From: Serinus canaria
Lineage: Eukaryota; Chordata; Aves; Passeriformes; Fringillidae
NCBI RefSeq assembly: GCF_022539315.1
Contig: NC_066337.1
Span: 4,739,930-4,803,929 of the forward strand
DNA length: 64,000 nucleotides
Direction of reading: 5' to 3'
Shown here piece after piece: positions 11,401 through 26,400 of this stretch (position 1 is its first letter; the number at the start of each line of letters is the position of its first letter). The notes below the pieces were generated by a model. That model was not told where the DNA came from. It worked only from the letters and a program-made list of their open reading frames with translations, and did not search any database. The position numbers and the translations under genes were made by a program.

Positions 11401-14400
11401 AGCCCTGGGCGCTCCAGGCACAGCAAATGCCACGGGGGTGAGCAAAGAGGAGCTCAAAGACCTGAAAGGGATCTCTTAAATCCTCGTGCCAGAGCCCCAG
11501 GACAGCAGCTGGTGCCATTCTCTGTCCCAAAGGCTCCAGGCTGCTGCCAGCATTCCCAGATCCTGGTCCCTGCAGCTCCCCATGCCATGGGAAGCACTGC
11601 TTTTATCTTAAATATCCTATGGATGGCTGATAAATACAACCTTGTGTGTTTTTTCTTAAATATCCTATGGATTGCTGATAAATACAACCTTGTGTCTTTT
11701 ATCTTAAATATCCCATGGATGGCTTGATAAATACAACCTTGTGTGTTTTGTCTTAAATATCCCATGGATGGCTTGATAAATACAACTTTGTATCTTTTAT
11801 CTTAAATATCCCATGGCTGGCTTGATAGATACAACTTTGTGTCTGTTATCTTCAATATCCCATGGATGGCTTGATAAATACAACCTTGTGTCTTTTATCT
11901 TAAATATCCCATGGATGGCTTGATAAATACAACCTTGTGTCTTTCACTGACAGACTGGTGCTCTGCCTACTCTGACAAGTTTCTTCTCATGCAAACACTG
12001 AGGTTTTTGGTTTGGTTGGTAGTTTTGCCTGATTTTTTCTAGTGGAAAAGGCCAGTGCACTGCTATCTGTTGTTTTATCTGATGAGAAAAAGGCTCTGTG
12101 TGGGTGTTAACCTCGGGAGGCTGCTGAGGAACATCATCACTGTGGTGGTGAGGAGGGTGGAGTGTTGTGACTTCCTGCTCCAAACACACAGTGAGGCTCA
12201 CAGGTCTTGCTGCACAAAGCAGGAGAAAGGTTGTTTCTGCCAGCCAGGCTGCTTTAGTACAAGCTGGAAGTTAAACCAAAAGTGGGTCTTCCTGCTTAGG
12301 GCACCCCCTTTAGGTTTTCAAGCCTGTGGAGCAAAGAGGCTGCCAGAGCAGGACTAAAACTGCCCAACTAAACTTCCCAAACTAAACCTGCTTCTTCTTC
12401 ACATCAGCTAACTGTGGAGAGGCTGCAAAGAGCGTGCCTGATTTCCCCACCTAATTAATGGCGAGGAAGCAGAGTGAAAGCTGTGGAATGCTGCCAGGGC
12501 CCACCAGCCTGATTGCTGCCTCCCTGCAACACACGAGCTCTTCTTGCAGGAGAACCCTTTGGCTGCTCAGCAGCCACAAAACCACTTCCCATCCCACAGA
12601 GCTTTGCCTGTGGGTGCAGTCTTGCAGGTAAAAAAGCAAAGCTGGGTCCCACTGTGAGCATCTCAGAGCTGCCAGAAAATTCCCAGTGAATCTGGGGGAA
12701 AGAAATCCTTGGATTTGGAGCATCACATCACCCTAAGGTGCTCTAACAAGCAAGGAAACTGAGGCACAAGACACTGGCTAATGTCTCCCAGGCTGGAAGT
12801 AAAAAGTAGGAGCAGCAGGAGGTTCTTGAGCAACACCTGAGCACTCACCAGTGCAGTTGGCTTCGTCAGACCAGTCCCTGCAGTCGTTATCCCCGTCACA
12901 CATCCAGGACAGACGGATGCACATCCCTGAGCTGCAGCTGAACTCATCATTCCTGCACTGGTGAGCTTCTGCAAACAAAACATTGGGCTCCAGGTCACGG
13001 GAATGCCCAAGGAGCAGAGCAGCAAAGCTGGATAATAATGGCACAGGAGTCTCCCAGCTGGAACGTGGCGAGGGGAAGGACCAGCACATGGTCCTGCTCT
13101 CTCCTCCTGTCCCTCACTTCCCAGTACATGATGATCCTGGATTCTTACATGTCCCTAATTCCCAAATACCCTGGAGATGCTGGTCGTGTCCCCCATTTCC
13201 CAGTCCCCAGTAAATGAGGAGGAGACAGCCTGGGTAAACAGGGAGATCTTCCCCATCATCACCCTGAGCAGCATCCAGAGGAGGAGCAGCTCTGAGCAGC
13301 ACAGAGAGGGCTGGAGAGCAGCTGCCCACCCGTGCCCAGGGCAGGAGGGGCACTCACCACAGTGACTTTCGTCGCTGTTGTCCCCACAGTCATCCTCCAG
13401 GTCACATTTGTAGGACAGGGGGATGCAGGTCCCCGAGCCCTGGCAGCGGAACTGGGTCTCGGTGTCGCACACGGTGGTTGCTGATGGGGACAGGAGGAGG
13501 AGGAGGAGGAGGTGGTTAGAAAATGGTTTCTGCTGTCTGAGGGTAGGGAAGTGGAGGGACAGGGACAGAATCCTGCCAGTCCAGCCTGATTTCCTGCTCT
13601 TGTACTTCAGTGCCTTTTTTAGGCACTCCATGCATAGCAGAGGGGTCCATTTTCTGTCTGGGGATCAGGACTGAAACTCCTGATGTCCACTCCCAAGCCA
13701 GGGAGCAAGAAGCCAAGGCTGTGGAGCTGTCTGCTGCCCACAAAGGGGACTGAAACCTCAGGTGCTGGGACGAGACAGGGCAGCCAAAGCAGGAGAGAAG
13801 CTGGCCATGAGTGTTGCTATCCAAGGCAGCATCTCTGTGGCACCTCCCCTCTCCAAGGAATGGAGAGGTTTTCCCACTCCTGGAACCACTGAACTCAAAC
13901 TTGGACTCTGCTGACTGGTACCTTGACTTTGTCAGGGAAATAAGTTCCTCATTGGTACAAAATGGGCATAAGCAGCCTCTCTCCTGGTCCTCCAGTGATT
14001 CCTAACATCAAACCCAGTCCTTTTCCCACAGTGCACTAACCCAAACCCTTTGGCTGTGCAAAGCTGTGGAGCATCTGCCCCTTCTGCACACACTGGCACT
14101 TCCTAACTTTGCTCAAAAAGGTGACTTCTATCTTTAATGGGTGAACTTGATTTATTATCTCAACAAGAGGCCCGTGTCAGCACTGTCTGCTCTCTTTTCC
14201 TCATTGGCTGTGCCCTCAATTAACTTCAAAAGACAATTAGTGCAAGAGACAGTTGGCATCAGACTCACCAAAACTTTAGACACTGACGCCTCATCTGCTC
14301 AAGGGGACTGGGACAAACCCATCCAATTTGCTTTGGGAGTTACCAAAGAGCTGGGTTACACCCCCAGAGAGCCTCCTGCTCTCCCTGACTGCGAAAGGAG

Positions 14401-17400
14401 CATGCAGCATCAGCTGAGGTGCCACCACAGCCACCACAGCAGACACCTGAGCCTGGCCAGGCCAGCACCACCAGGGCAGGACACTCACGGCAGTTCTTCT
14501 CGTCGCTCATGTCCCCGCAGTCATTGTCGTTGTCACACTGCCAGATGCTGTTGATGCAGTTCCCATTGGAGCACCTGTACTGGTTGGGCAGGCATGTGTT
14601 CTCTGGGGCAGGAGGGACAACAGAAACAAGCTGGCACGAGGCTGTGCTTCCAGAAATGGGCCAGAGGACAGGTCACACCGACCTCTCGTGATGGCAGAAG
14701 CCACCTCAGCCCTGAGCAGCAGCAAGAGCCAGGCAGGACCTTACCTTCCTTGATGCAGGTGTTGTTCTTCATGGTGTAGCCATGGGGACAGTCACACCTG
14801 AGCTCCCCACTGGGCAGCACCGTGCTGGCCACCCCCTCGGGGCACTTGCAGCTGCGGCCGTTGTTGGACCTGGGCAGGCAGAGCAGGCTGCAGGGCTTGG
14901 AGATGCAGGCGTTCCGCCCTGGAGCAGGGCAGGAGGAGGGGACAGTGTCAGGGCAGAGGCACGGGAGCCCCAGTGTCACCTGCCAGCCCAGGAGAGAGGG
15001 ACAGGACCCCCAGTGTCACCTGCCAGCCCAGCACAGAGGCACAGGAGCCCCAGTGTCACCTGCTGTGGGTTCACACACCCTCAGGAGCCATCTCTGCAGG
15101 GCTGAGTGCTGAGGTCACCCCTAGGAATGCCCAGAGCCATCTCCAGGGAGTTTGAGGGCCTTTAAGGGACACAACTCATCCGAGTGGCTTTGGAGGTCTA
15201 CCAAAGGATGTCAGCTACACCCCCAGAGTGCCTCTTGTCCCTCCAGTCTGGAGCCCCTCAGTGGTCTGGTACCCATCTGGAAATGGGTACCAGACCACTG
15301 AGGGGTCTGGTACCTGGTCTGGCCCACGGGGGCCAGCACTGCCTTGTCACAATGCCACCCCAGTACAGAGGGACAGGAGTCCCAGTGTCACCTGCCATCC
15401 CAGGAGAGAGTCACGAGGGGGTTCCTTAATCATGATGATTAAGGGAGGGCACAGTTGGTGCAGCCCTGAAGTCCTGCAGGTTTTGGTCTGTACAACACTT
15501 TGATGGAAAAGCCAGGATCTGACACAAAAGGTGCCACCACAGCCCAGTGCCACACGAGCTCTCTCTCCTGGCAGCCAGAAGCAGAGCATACCCCTCATGA
15601 AACTCATTCCTGAAAGCCTCAAGCCCTGCAGGAATGGGTGGTCAGGAAATACAAGCCAGGATGGCGCAGGGGGCTGGGAACCTGTGGAAATGGGGGATGA
15701 ACACATTTCTGAATCCCAGGGAGGATCATCTGCATCATTACCTGTTGTCTTCCCTCTGTAAAAGATTTTCATATCCATGATCCCATTGAGTCGGCCCACC
15801 AAGATCTCCATCCTGGAGCCGCTGGTTTTGGATGCTCTGAAAATACTCAGCTGTGACCAGTCGTTCCAGTAGATTTCATTCTGAAACACAGGCTTGGCTC
15901 TCAGTGTGAGCAGAGGCACCACCAGGGCCGTGCTCATCAGTGCTACCTGCACTCATCACCCCAAATACTGCATCTGGGGACACATGGAGAGGGAAAAGTG
16001 TCCCTAACCCACTGGGGAGAGGAAGAGGAAGGCCTGAGGTTGGATTTGAGCAGAAATGAGAGTGACAGAGTGATCTGCTGAGTGGCAAACATTGCAGAGC
16101 AGCTGCTTGGGAATGTTGGTTCTGGATCGGGCTGCACTTGCCTGCTCCTTTCAGGGATTTGTGGGAATGTTTCAGGGAAGCAGACAGAGAGACAGGATGC
16201 CATGCCTGCTCCAAATCACATCCCTATCCTTCAAATTCAGTGTGCTCTGTGCTCCTCCAGCACCAGCCTCAGAGCCCGCGTGCTACAGAAAAAATGACAA
16301 CGGGGAAAACAAACCTTAAATACAGCAATGGCATAGGGGTGAGGGAGGCTGTCCAGGATCACAGATCTCTGCATGCCATTGAAATCCACCCTCTCGATCC
16401 TGTCCATGTAGGCTTCAGTCCAGTAGATCCAGTGGTCATCCACGGAAATGCCGTTGGGCCAGCGCACGCCCTCCGAGACGATGCACCCGGCCAGAGACCC
16501 GTCCATGTCACTTCTGTAGATGCCAGCCCTGGAGTCCCCCCAGTCTGTCCAGAACATCAGCCTGGCAGCAGGAGAGAGGTTACTCTAAATCCACACAGAG
16601 CAGCTCATCAAAAGGATCCGGGTTAGGAGAGGCAGAGGTTGGAATGCTCCACATTCCGCGCCTCTTGCTCGACATGCCTTTGAACAGGGAGCTCTGCAAT
16701 TCTAATGAACACCACCAGCAGACTTCTGAGCAGCACAGAGGCTTTGGAGCTGCGAGCTCTGTGGTGGGAGTGCAGCTGCAGGTTACCTTGCCATGAACTG
16801 CTTTGCTTTGTCAGAGCTTACATTCGCAGCTGAGGCCAAACCCCAAAAAGATGTAACTGGGATTTGGCTCTTGAACTGGAGCAGAGCTCAGTTTCTCACG
16901 CATCACCGCAGCTTCCCCCACTGACCAGACCAGTTTTACGGGCACGAAAAGTTATTTACTAATGGATATGTATGGGCAGGAGGGAATTAACAGTTGGTGA
17001 TCTGTGCTCTGAGGGAGCTGTGCCATGGTTGGGGATGCAGTGGTGACAGTGGGATCCACAGGCCAGGACTGTGCTGTGCCTGTCCCCAGTTTCACCTTGC
17101 CAGGCTGTCCTCCCTGAGGAGGCAGTGGTGAAGGAGCAGCAGTTTTCCTTGGGAATAGCAGGGAAATGTTTGTGATGTTTCCTTTCTTACCCTTCTCGGG
17201 GAACCAGAGCCAGGGCTCTGGGCCGCTCCAGTATCGAGGAGTTGAGGACAGTCAGTCTCAGGTCTCCATCTGGATTGGCAACCTGGACCCAAAACCAAAG
17301 CCAGGACAGGTGTGTTTGCTACTGGCGCTGCTTAAAGCGACACAAAATCTGTGGCAGGCAATTATTGCTCCTTAATAAAATATGCACTGCCAGGGGTGCA

Positions 17401-20400
17401 GAGCTGTACCTCGATTTTGGGAATCCCAGCGTTGACCCAGTAGAGCAGCTGGCTGAGAGGCTCAAAAGCCAAAGCTTCCACTGTTTCCAACCCAGTGCTT
17501 ATGATTATTTCCTGCCCAGAGCTGCCGTTGAGACAGAGACGCTGGGGGAAAAAATAAAACCAATCAGAATAAAAGACGAGGAACTGCCTGAAGCCTGAAG
17601 GTCAGGGGACAGACAGCTCGGAGGGGAGGAGCACCAGGACAAACATTTGCATTTCAGGGTGTGGATGCAACCCCCGGGTGGCAAGGAGGTGATGCCTCCC
17701 TGCTCCCAGCTCACCTGGATGATGTCCAGAGTGACATCAGCCCAGTAGAGGCAGTTGTGCTCGTAGTCAAAATCCAGGGCCACAGCCCCCCTGAGCCCGG
17801 CCAGGGGCAGCTCCTCGCTGACGCCCGAGGCCAGGTCGTAGCGGTGGATGGAGTAGCGGGTGGCGTAGAGGATGAACTCGTTCTCCTCTGCAACAACAAC
17901 GTCTTATTTAGTGGTCGTTTTTGGCTAACTCGAGGGGCAAAAGGAAGAAAATAGCAGGTGTTTTTCACCCCTGGTTAGCACCTCGGGGAGGGAAAGAGCT
18001 TTTGTCTCAGTGGGATTAGGTTAATGGGAATGTGGTAATAGCCTCACATGGGGCTGGGCACACACTGTGGGCATTGTCTGGTCCAGGAGGAGGAGGAGGA
18101 GGAGGAGGCACAGAACCTGCCCTACCCCTTTCTTCCCACTTTAGTGCTGACAATAAGAAACAAAATACTGATCTCCTCCTCCTTAAAAAAAACCCAACAT
18201 TAAAAAGAGTGGGAATGATGCAACTCTGCAAGTCCTCAGGGACACTGGCCCCAGGAAATATCCCAGAGTGGGTTTGGTTTCCCAATGGAGCCGAATCCAG
18301 GTAATGGGATCCTGGTCCAGGACAAAGTCTCCCGGGCATTATCCCACCACCAGTCAAGTCCAATAATGCTATTAATGAGTAGAGTTAATGTCAGTAAGTA
18401 ACTCTGGCTGTGCATCCCTAATGAGATTATAGGGAGATATGAAACAGATCCTGTACATGAAAGTGTTACCATGAGCGAGCCAGCACGGGTCCCCAGACGA
18501 TCTCTGGGAACACAGCACTTCAAAGGGCAGCCCGGTGGGGACAGCAGGTTTACTTTGCAATCAGCAGGGCTCTTCTCAGCATGCCCAACACAGCTCTCCA
18601 AATAGCTCAAGAGGGCTCAGAGGGGTGAATAACATGTCAGGAGTAAAGCTGAGTGCAGAGCTGGCAGGAGTCCCAGCACAGGGGATGCTTCCCCGTGCTG
18701 TTCCACACCTGGAATATCTTTTGCACGCTGAAAAATTTTAGGGCAGTGTAGGGGAACCTGCTGCTGGTGGGTCTGGCTGCTCTGCTCAGTTCCCCAGCCC
18801 TTCCACAAGCCCCTGCCCTGCCTGAGACTCTGGAGCTGCAGCAAGCAGCAATGCTGATCACGCAGCTTGTGACGGCAGATTAAATTAAAGCTCTAATGAG
18901 CAGAATGCAAATAACTCTGGCAGCACAGGGGCACGGGACTGCTACAGTGCCTTGTACGTTCCAGAGGAGAAAATAAGGATGGAGGGGTGAATTCTGAGGT
19001 GTGAGGGATGAAGGTCTGTCCTGGTCTGGCCCCAAGGGGCCATCGTTCAGCTGCACACGGTGGCTGTCTCAGAGCGGGACCTTCCCAAGGGGACCTTCCC
19101 AAGGATGGGGGTGTCTTTGATCTAATTCCTGTCTTTCTGGTTGGGTTCAAGCCAGCTACAGCAAGGACGTGACCAGGGTGAAGGGGTTCCTGCTTGCAGC
19201 CTGCCCCTGGGGGCTTCAGAGGGCTCTGCACTGTGGGCAGACACTGCTCCTGAGCAGGACCCTCAGAAGCTCCGGCCACAGGACAGGAGAGGGCGATTTG
19301 TAACCCACCCAGGCTCCTGTGTCACAGGTTTTGTCTGAGAGCCCTCTGGGACTCGGTGCCTGGTCCCTGAGGCACCAGCCAAAGGTTTTATGAATGGAGC
19401 CCTTGTGCCCAGAGCAGCTCCTGCACACACTCACCCGCCAGCGGGCACGGCACCAGCTCCCCCTCCAGCCGCGACTCGACGTCTCCACCCGTGCAAGTGT
19501 CCCCAGAGATCTTCCTGTAGCTGCAACACACAGAGCCAGGCACTTTATTCCATGGAAAAAACTGTGAACAAACCACCCTGTGCAGCCAGAATAAGCTGTG
19601 GTGTTTAATTGCCATGTGTGTCCTAACATGCCGTTTGTTTGCTGCCACTCTTGTGGGTTTTGTGGTTGTTTGGGGTTTTTTTAATCACCAGTAAGATAAA
19701 TTCCAGCACTTGGAATATCAGGCTGCCCTCCCAAGCACAGCACATACCCTCGAGTCTTCCTGTAGGTTGAGCCAACAGGGCAAGGGACTGGTGGGTCATA
19801 GGGCTTCCCAGCAAACTCAGGGTCAGGGACACAAACTTCTAAGGACAAGTCATCGCTCAGCTTGAAGCCAAAATCACTGCAAGGAGAAGAAAGATGCAGG
19901 GAGGGACAGGGAAAAGCAAAAAATGCAGCCATGCCACACCATGAGTCTATTTTTGCCTAGAATTTTTAAGAACCCAAAGTGACCCTTCGTTTATTATCAG
20001 TATTTAGCTGCTCAGAACATCTCCCAGGCAGACAGGATGATTCAAGAACACTTTGCAAATCGGCTTTGCCAGTGGCTGTGCAGGCTGGGGAAGGTGAGGC
20101 AGAGCTGAGCCAGTGTGCTCTGCGAAGCTGGCTGCGAGCCCCAGTGCTGCTGCTGAGCTGGCTCGGGTCACTGCTCTGTCTCTTGGCTGGTCCTGCTGGC
20201 AAAATGGGAGTTACAGTTCTTTGGAAAACGCTGTGGGGGAGAGAGGTTTTGTCAGTGGGATTCTACAGGGAGCCCAGGGCTGAATTCTGAGGCAGGCTCC
20301 CACCAGCTCTGCTCTCAGTCTGCTCGTGGTGAGCCAGACTTGGGCTCAGCATCAGACAGGAGCAGCCTGGTGTGAGCTCCACTGAAAGCTCAGGCCCTGA

Positions 20401-23400
20401 AAAGCAGCTCCCTTTCTAACCCCAAACCTTTGCATCAGTTTGCCAGAGCGTGTTTCCTGATCCTGAAAGCAGTGTCAGGATTGTGGGAATTGCAGTCAAA
20501 GGGCAACAGCAGGGCCAGCTGCACCCCTGTGGCTACAGAATCATAAAGAAATTTAGTGGATCTCTGTCTGTGATGGGAAATTACCCATTCTCCTTTGGAA
20601 GGTGATGGATTAACAATACTTCCCTTTTCCGTGGAACCTTTCAGAGGCTCCCAAAAGGCTCTAAAGACATTAATTAAGTCTCATGCGCTGTTATTAATGA
20701 AAGGATGTTTTCAGTCTGTTTAGTTTCCTCTCTGCTATAAAATGAAGCAGCGACATTCCGAGCTGCATAAATTGGATGTTTGTTCACTCGGAGCGATTGG
20801 TCACAGATACTTATCTTGGATTTACAATCCAGACTAGAAGAAATTAATTGGTATTTTACCATTCAAAGTCCTCCCTCGTACAAGAGCAGTTGGAGACCAT
20901 GACAGGCCTGTCAAAGTCCTCCCCATTGAAGCAGGTCGCATGAGGAGTCCTCCTTTTGAAAACGGTTTTATGCCCCAGCAAACACTCATTGCCTCGCTCG
21001 TCCGAGGGTGACCACAGCTTGTAGTCATTCTCTGTGCAAGGGACCCCTGAGAGGAGAAACAAGGTTGGGCTGCAGAAAGGTGCAGCATTTGCAGCGCCCC
21101 AGGTTTAAAGGCAGAGAGATGCTGATGTCCCTGGGTACCCAGGAGTGCCAGGCGTGCTGGCATCCAGCCCCACACCACAGGAATGCCTCTTGTCCCAGGC
21201 AAACACTGACAGAACAAGAGGGCACAGCCCTAAGCTGTGCCAGAGGAAGTTTAGGTTGGACATCAGGGGAAAACTCTTCACTGAAAGAGGGATTGGGCAC
21301 TGGAATCACCTGCCCAGGGAGAGGATGGAGTCACCATCCCTGGAGGTGTTTAAAACAAAACTGGACGTGGTACTCGTGGCAGGGTTTAGTTGATGAGGAT
21401 GTGTTGGGGCTTTTCCAACTAAAATTCTTTTCCCACCTAGTTCATTCTGTGATTCCCTCCCCTCCCCACCCTCCCCTGGCACAAAACTTCCCCCAAAGAG
21501 CAAGGCCCCAGCCCTGTCCCACGGGGAAGGGAAGGCAAGGAGAGCTCCAGCTGGGAGCGTGCGGCGGCACGCGGTGACAGGAGGGAACAGGCAGCTCCGT
21601 GGCAGTGACAGGGAATCTGAATGAAGTCGTTCTGGTTACCAAACAGATCCGTTCCCAACAAAACGTCAAGGGAATCGGTGATAAATTTTAGTCAAGCAAA
21701 TTCCTCTGCTGGGTTTAACTGCGCTTTGATTAAAATGCTGCCTCGCAATCAAAGCTGAAATGGGTTATAAAACATTCATAGGCACAAGCCTTCAGAAGGA
21801 ATTTTTTTTTTCTCTCTCTTTTCCTTTTCAACAAATTCCTCAATGAGGAGGGAAGGAATACAGGGAGAGCACAGGGCACACGAGTGCCTTCAGCAGCTGT
21901 GTCCACGTGGATGTGAGACACTTGGGACAAGGCAGGAGGAGATGCCCTCTCTCCTACCTGCAGAGCCACCCCAGAGATGGCTCTGCCACCCGTCCCCTTA
22001 CCCAGCACGTCAGTGGTGTTGATCTGCAGGATCAGCCAGCTGTGGCCATTCTCCTTGTAGGAGCCAAAGATGGTGAAAATGGTGCTCTTCTCGCCGGGCT
22101 CGGTCAGGAGGCCGTACACAAACACCGGCTTCTCCGAGAACGTGAACACTTTCCAGGTTTCCCCTTCGTTTGTGCTGTACCTGCACAGAAAAGGAGACTG
22201 GGAGAGATGCCAGGGGCATGTCCTGCTGTCCTGCTGCAGGGCACTCTCTGCCATGCCCAGCCAAGCAGCAGAGCAGTCCCTGTGCCCCGACACTCACTTG
22301 AGCTGGTCGGTCTCGGTGCCTTGGGCAATGGCCACCAGAATTCCACCGTGGTCACCCCAGGTGTAGTAGTGGGGTCCAGACAGAGCCTGGAAGAGAGACA
22401 GTGCTGAGGGGTGATCAGAGCTCTGCTGAGTGAAGGGAAAATGGCTTTGTCAGAAACTCTGCCTGAGCCAAGCTAATGCTTCAGCCTTGGCCAAATCAGG
22501 TATCTGGAGGCACCAGAGATTCGAGTGTTTATGGGACACCCTCTGCAGATGAGAACAGCCAGCCCATTTCCCCTTAGAGATATGTGTAAAAGCTGCCCCG
22601 AGCCCTGGACTCTGCTCCTCCTGTGCTCTGTGTGGGGAAAGAATCAGTGGAAGAAGCACCATGACAGAAAACCAGAGTCCATCACTCCTCCTCTCCTTTG
22701 TCACCTCTGTGAGGCTTTCCTGACACCCAGCAGTGACTGGTGGCCATCTCAGGACAGCAGAGAAGTTGGCCCTCAGGCTGTGGAAGGATTTGTGAATGTT
22801 CAGAGAGAAGTGGGGCCATGGCATGCAGAAACAAGCCCTGGAGACAATTCATCCATGGCAAGAAGCTTGGATCTCACGCTCACCTACACCTCCAGCACAC
22901 AATCAGCTTTGCTTTCCCATCCAGGGAGCCCAGAGCACCCCAGGATGAAAACAAGGAGCATGTCCCTGCCAGACCCTGCTCACAGGACATGCTGTCACAC
23001 TTGGGGACATTCAGGGCACTGAATGCATTGTTCTTTTCTTCTCTGGGCTGTGAAATCACCCCAGTGATCTGCAGAGCCTCCCAGCCTGCTGCTGGCCAAA
23101 GCTGAGCAGGAGGAGCTGTGGTGCTGCTTCTCAGCTCCACTGCTGGGTCATTCTGCACCTCTGCTCATGATGAAAAGATCAGTCAGGAGCTTTGGGTCAA
23201 CACTTCCTCAGAATGTTTTAACTGCACTCCAAGGCAAACCTTTGGAGCTTGGCACCTGAAAGTCTCTGATTTTGGATACCCTGCCCTATCTGCCAGCTGC
23301 TGCCTGGCTGCAGGGTCCCCACAGCTGCTCTCCAGCTGGGTTTGGAGTCAGGAGCAGCCTCTGAACCACCTTTGGCACCAGCCAGACCTGTGGCATGTCC

Positions 23401-26400
23401 CCAGCCCCAGTGCAGCTGCCCAGACCTCACCCTGACCGCGCAGCACTCGCGGGGGAGAAGGAGGCTGCTCAGCTCCCAGGATTTAATAGCTTGCAGATGT
23501 TGGAATACCACATTACACTGGCTGCAGAGTGCACAGGCACACCACAAACACTGCCACAGACCAGAACATCCACTCAGTAAACAGCAGCACACTCCCCATG
23601 AACCGAGGGGAAATGGGAGCTTCTTCCCATTTCTCTGGAAGAAGCCAGAGCCTCTCCAAACCCTCTCACACACGAAGTCCTGGCTGTCAGTCCCATCTCA
23701 AAGACACCAAATGCCCCGTGCTGAGGAAAAATCCTGCCAGGAGTAAAGGAAAATCAGAGGAGGGAGCTCTCCTGTGTCTGAATCCACCATCCACACCAGA
23801 GGTTTATCTCCAACCAACCCACACCTGATCCTTCCTCTAAAAACTTTTTTCCCTCACTGAAGGCATTGAGCACCTTCCAGCTCTTGTGTTCACATGAAAT
23901 CACCTTTAATGTAACTCATTTATATTGCAGCCAAAATTCTTCCTGTTCCCCCACCACGCTGGCCAATCTGGCAGGTGTAAGAGCAGCCTTACCTCTCTCC
24001 ACCTTGCTCCAGCACTGCTCGAGACATAAACATTGGTTTTCCTTGCCATGTTCTTGCCAACAGAGCCTGGGAGAATGAGAGAAATCATCCTTCTTGAGGA
24101 ATGCAAAGGGATTGCTTAAAAGGAAGCCAGACACCTCCAAACTATTTTTATCTGTGATTGAGGAGATGATTTTTCACACTATAAATTAATCCCTTCAAAA
24201 GCAAATATTTCAAGGACTATTTCAAGTTTGAAAAGCAGATGGGGGAAAAACCCATGGCTACAAACATGATTAAACAAAATGTGTGCTTTCTTCAGTAACA
24301 GAGCGAGACAAACAGGAATTTCTGAATCTTAAAGAAGCCCTTCACGAGGATCAGGAAAGAGGATCAGAACAGAGCAGGTTTCTCACATCTCTGTGCTGCA
24401 GTGAAATGTTCATTCTGTAATTACTGTATGGGGACTGCAGCAGAGAAAGGACAGCAAAATGCACCATTTAATTGCATTTTATAACCTGCTTGTACAAACT
24501 AAATACTGCCTGGCAACAACAGCCCCCAGGCCAAGGGAAAAGCAGTACCAGTGGCAATGATCAGTCCTGGCGCCGACTCCTTGGAGAGGATGGGCATCCT
24601 GCGCAGCTGGAAATTCAGCAGCTGGCTCAGGCGCTGGGCCAGGTGGAGAGAGCAGCCCTGGGACAACTGGGAAAGCAGAACAGCGGATTAACATCCATCC
24701 CTCATCCTGGCTAGTGCAGCCCTCTCTGCTTGGAAAGGCCTGGAGGGACTGCTTTGTGCTGGCATTGCTGTTTCAACCTCTCTTCGTAGAGTGAAATCAC
24801 CTCCAAGATCACCAAGGCCACCACTAATAATTCCCCAGATGCCACTTTTGGGGGTCTTCTCCTTGTCCCACCACACCATGGTACCTGGCAGTCCATGTGC
24901 TCCCCATACTGGGTCTGTGTGGGGGGCTGGAGCAGCTCCCAGGTGCCGCCCTTGTCGAAGGTGATGATGGAGTGAATGTTCTCCAAACCAAGCCCACCAC
25001 TAATAAACCACATCCCCAAATGCCACTTTTGGGGGTGTTCTCCTTGTCCCACCACACCATGGTACCTGGCAGTCCATGTGCTCCCCATACTGGGTCTGTG
25101 TGGGGGGCTGGAGCAGCTCCCAGGTGCCGCCCTTGTCGAAGGTGATGATGGAGTGAATGTTCTCCTCGCTGAAGGAGCCGTTGATCAGCGTGGCGATGTA
25201 GACGCCCCGCACGCCTTCCACACGGTGGAAATCTGCGAAGGGCTCGTTGGCAAAGTACCTGTGGGGTCAGGGAAATGGGAATTGAACCCCTTCCCCTAAG
25301 TCTGGGGATGTGGGGAATTGGCAGGCAAAGGTAGCGCGCTGATCCGGCACAGCCAAAAATCGCGGATTTTGGTCGATGTTCTCATTGGCCACGGGGTGAG
25401 TCCTTGTGGTGATCACACATCCTCTGAGCAGTGAGAGACAGCTCTCTCCCAGGATTTTCCTGGGAAGCTGGGAGAAAGCTCAGAGAAAAGGATGATAAGC
25501 AATTCTTATCTCCACTCACTGCATGTGTTGTTGTGCACATGTGGAATGAGTTATGGAGATTTGTTTACCATGGGGTAATTTCCTAATTGGACACTGGATG
25601 GTGTTTGGATGGATTGACCAATTAACTCAAAGTTGGATTGGACAGTAAGGGTGATGAGCTTCTTAGTAAGTATAGCAAAGTATAATAGAGTATAATAGAG
25701 TAGAATAATAGAATATAGAATATAATAGAATAATAGAATCAGTATAAAAGAATATTATACAATATTTTAGAGCATAATAGAGTATAGTGTAGTACAGTAT
25801 AAAATAGTAGGATATAGTATAATATAGTATAGAATAATATAGTATAGTAGAATAGAATTATAGTATAATTTTAGTATAATAGATTGCAGCCTTCTGCAAT
25901 CATGGAGTTAATTATTCCCCATTCAGGGCACCATTGCTAAGTCCTGTCTTACCTGACCAAGGTGTCGCTGCCAGCTCCCCCTGGGCTGTAGTAGAGCACA
26001 TTTTCTAGAGACAGGGAGAACTTCAGGCCCTCGGCCTCCGAGATGTAGAGGTTGGTGCGGTTGTTGTCGTGGCTGACACACACAAATACCTGGTCCTCCG
26101 AGGCATCAGCAATGTAATATTCCTTTGGGACACAAAGAACAGGCTTTGTGTCTGTGTGCACACAGGCTGGCTTGGATTTCCTCTTATCTTGCTTCCACCT
26201 TTTTGTATTTCTTCCACTCAGCAGGTGGAAAATCTCCACTTTGTTTTTTTGTGTTCCCGTCCTCAGCCCTGCAAAGCCCCCTAGAGCAGCGTTGGTCCCC
26301 AAGCCCCATGTGTGCTGATCTCTGGACCCCCCTGAGGCTGGGAGTGCACCCCACTGCTCTGCCAAGCACCAAAGCTTGCTTCTCATGCCCTCCTTCATCC

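Noticed and set aside
24885..24984. An extra coding exon made by the exon 9 duplication
   Set aside because: No pyrimidine tract or convincing acceptor precedes it, and inclusion would shift the frame.
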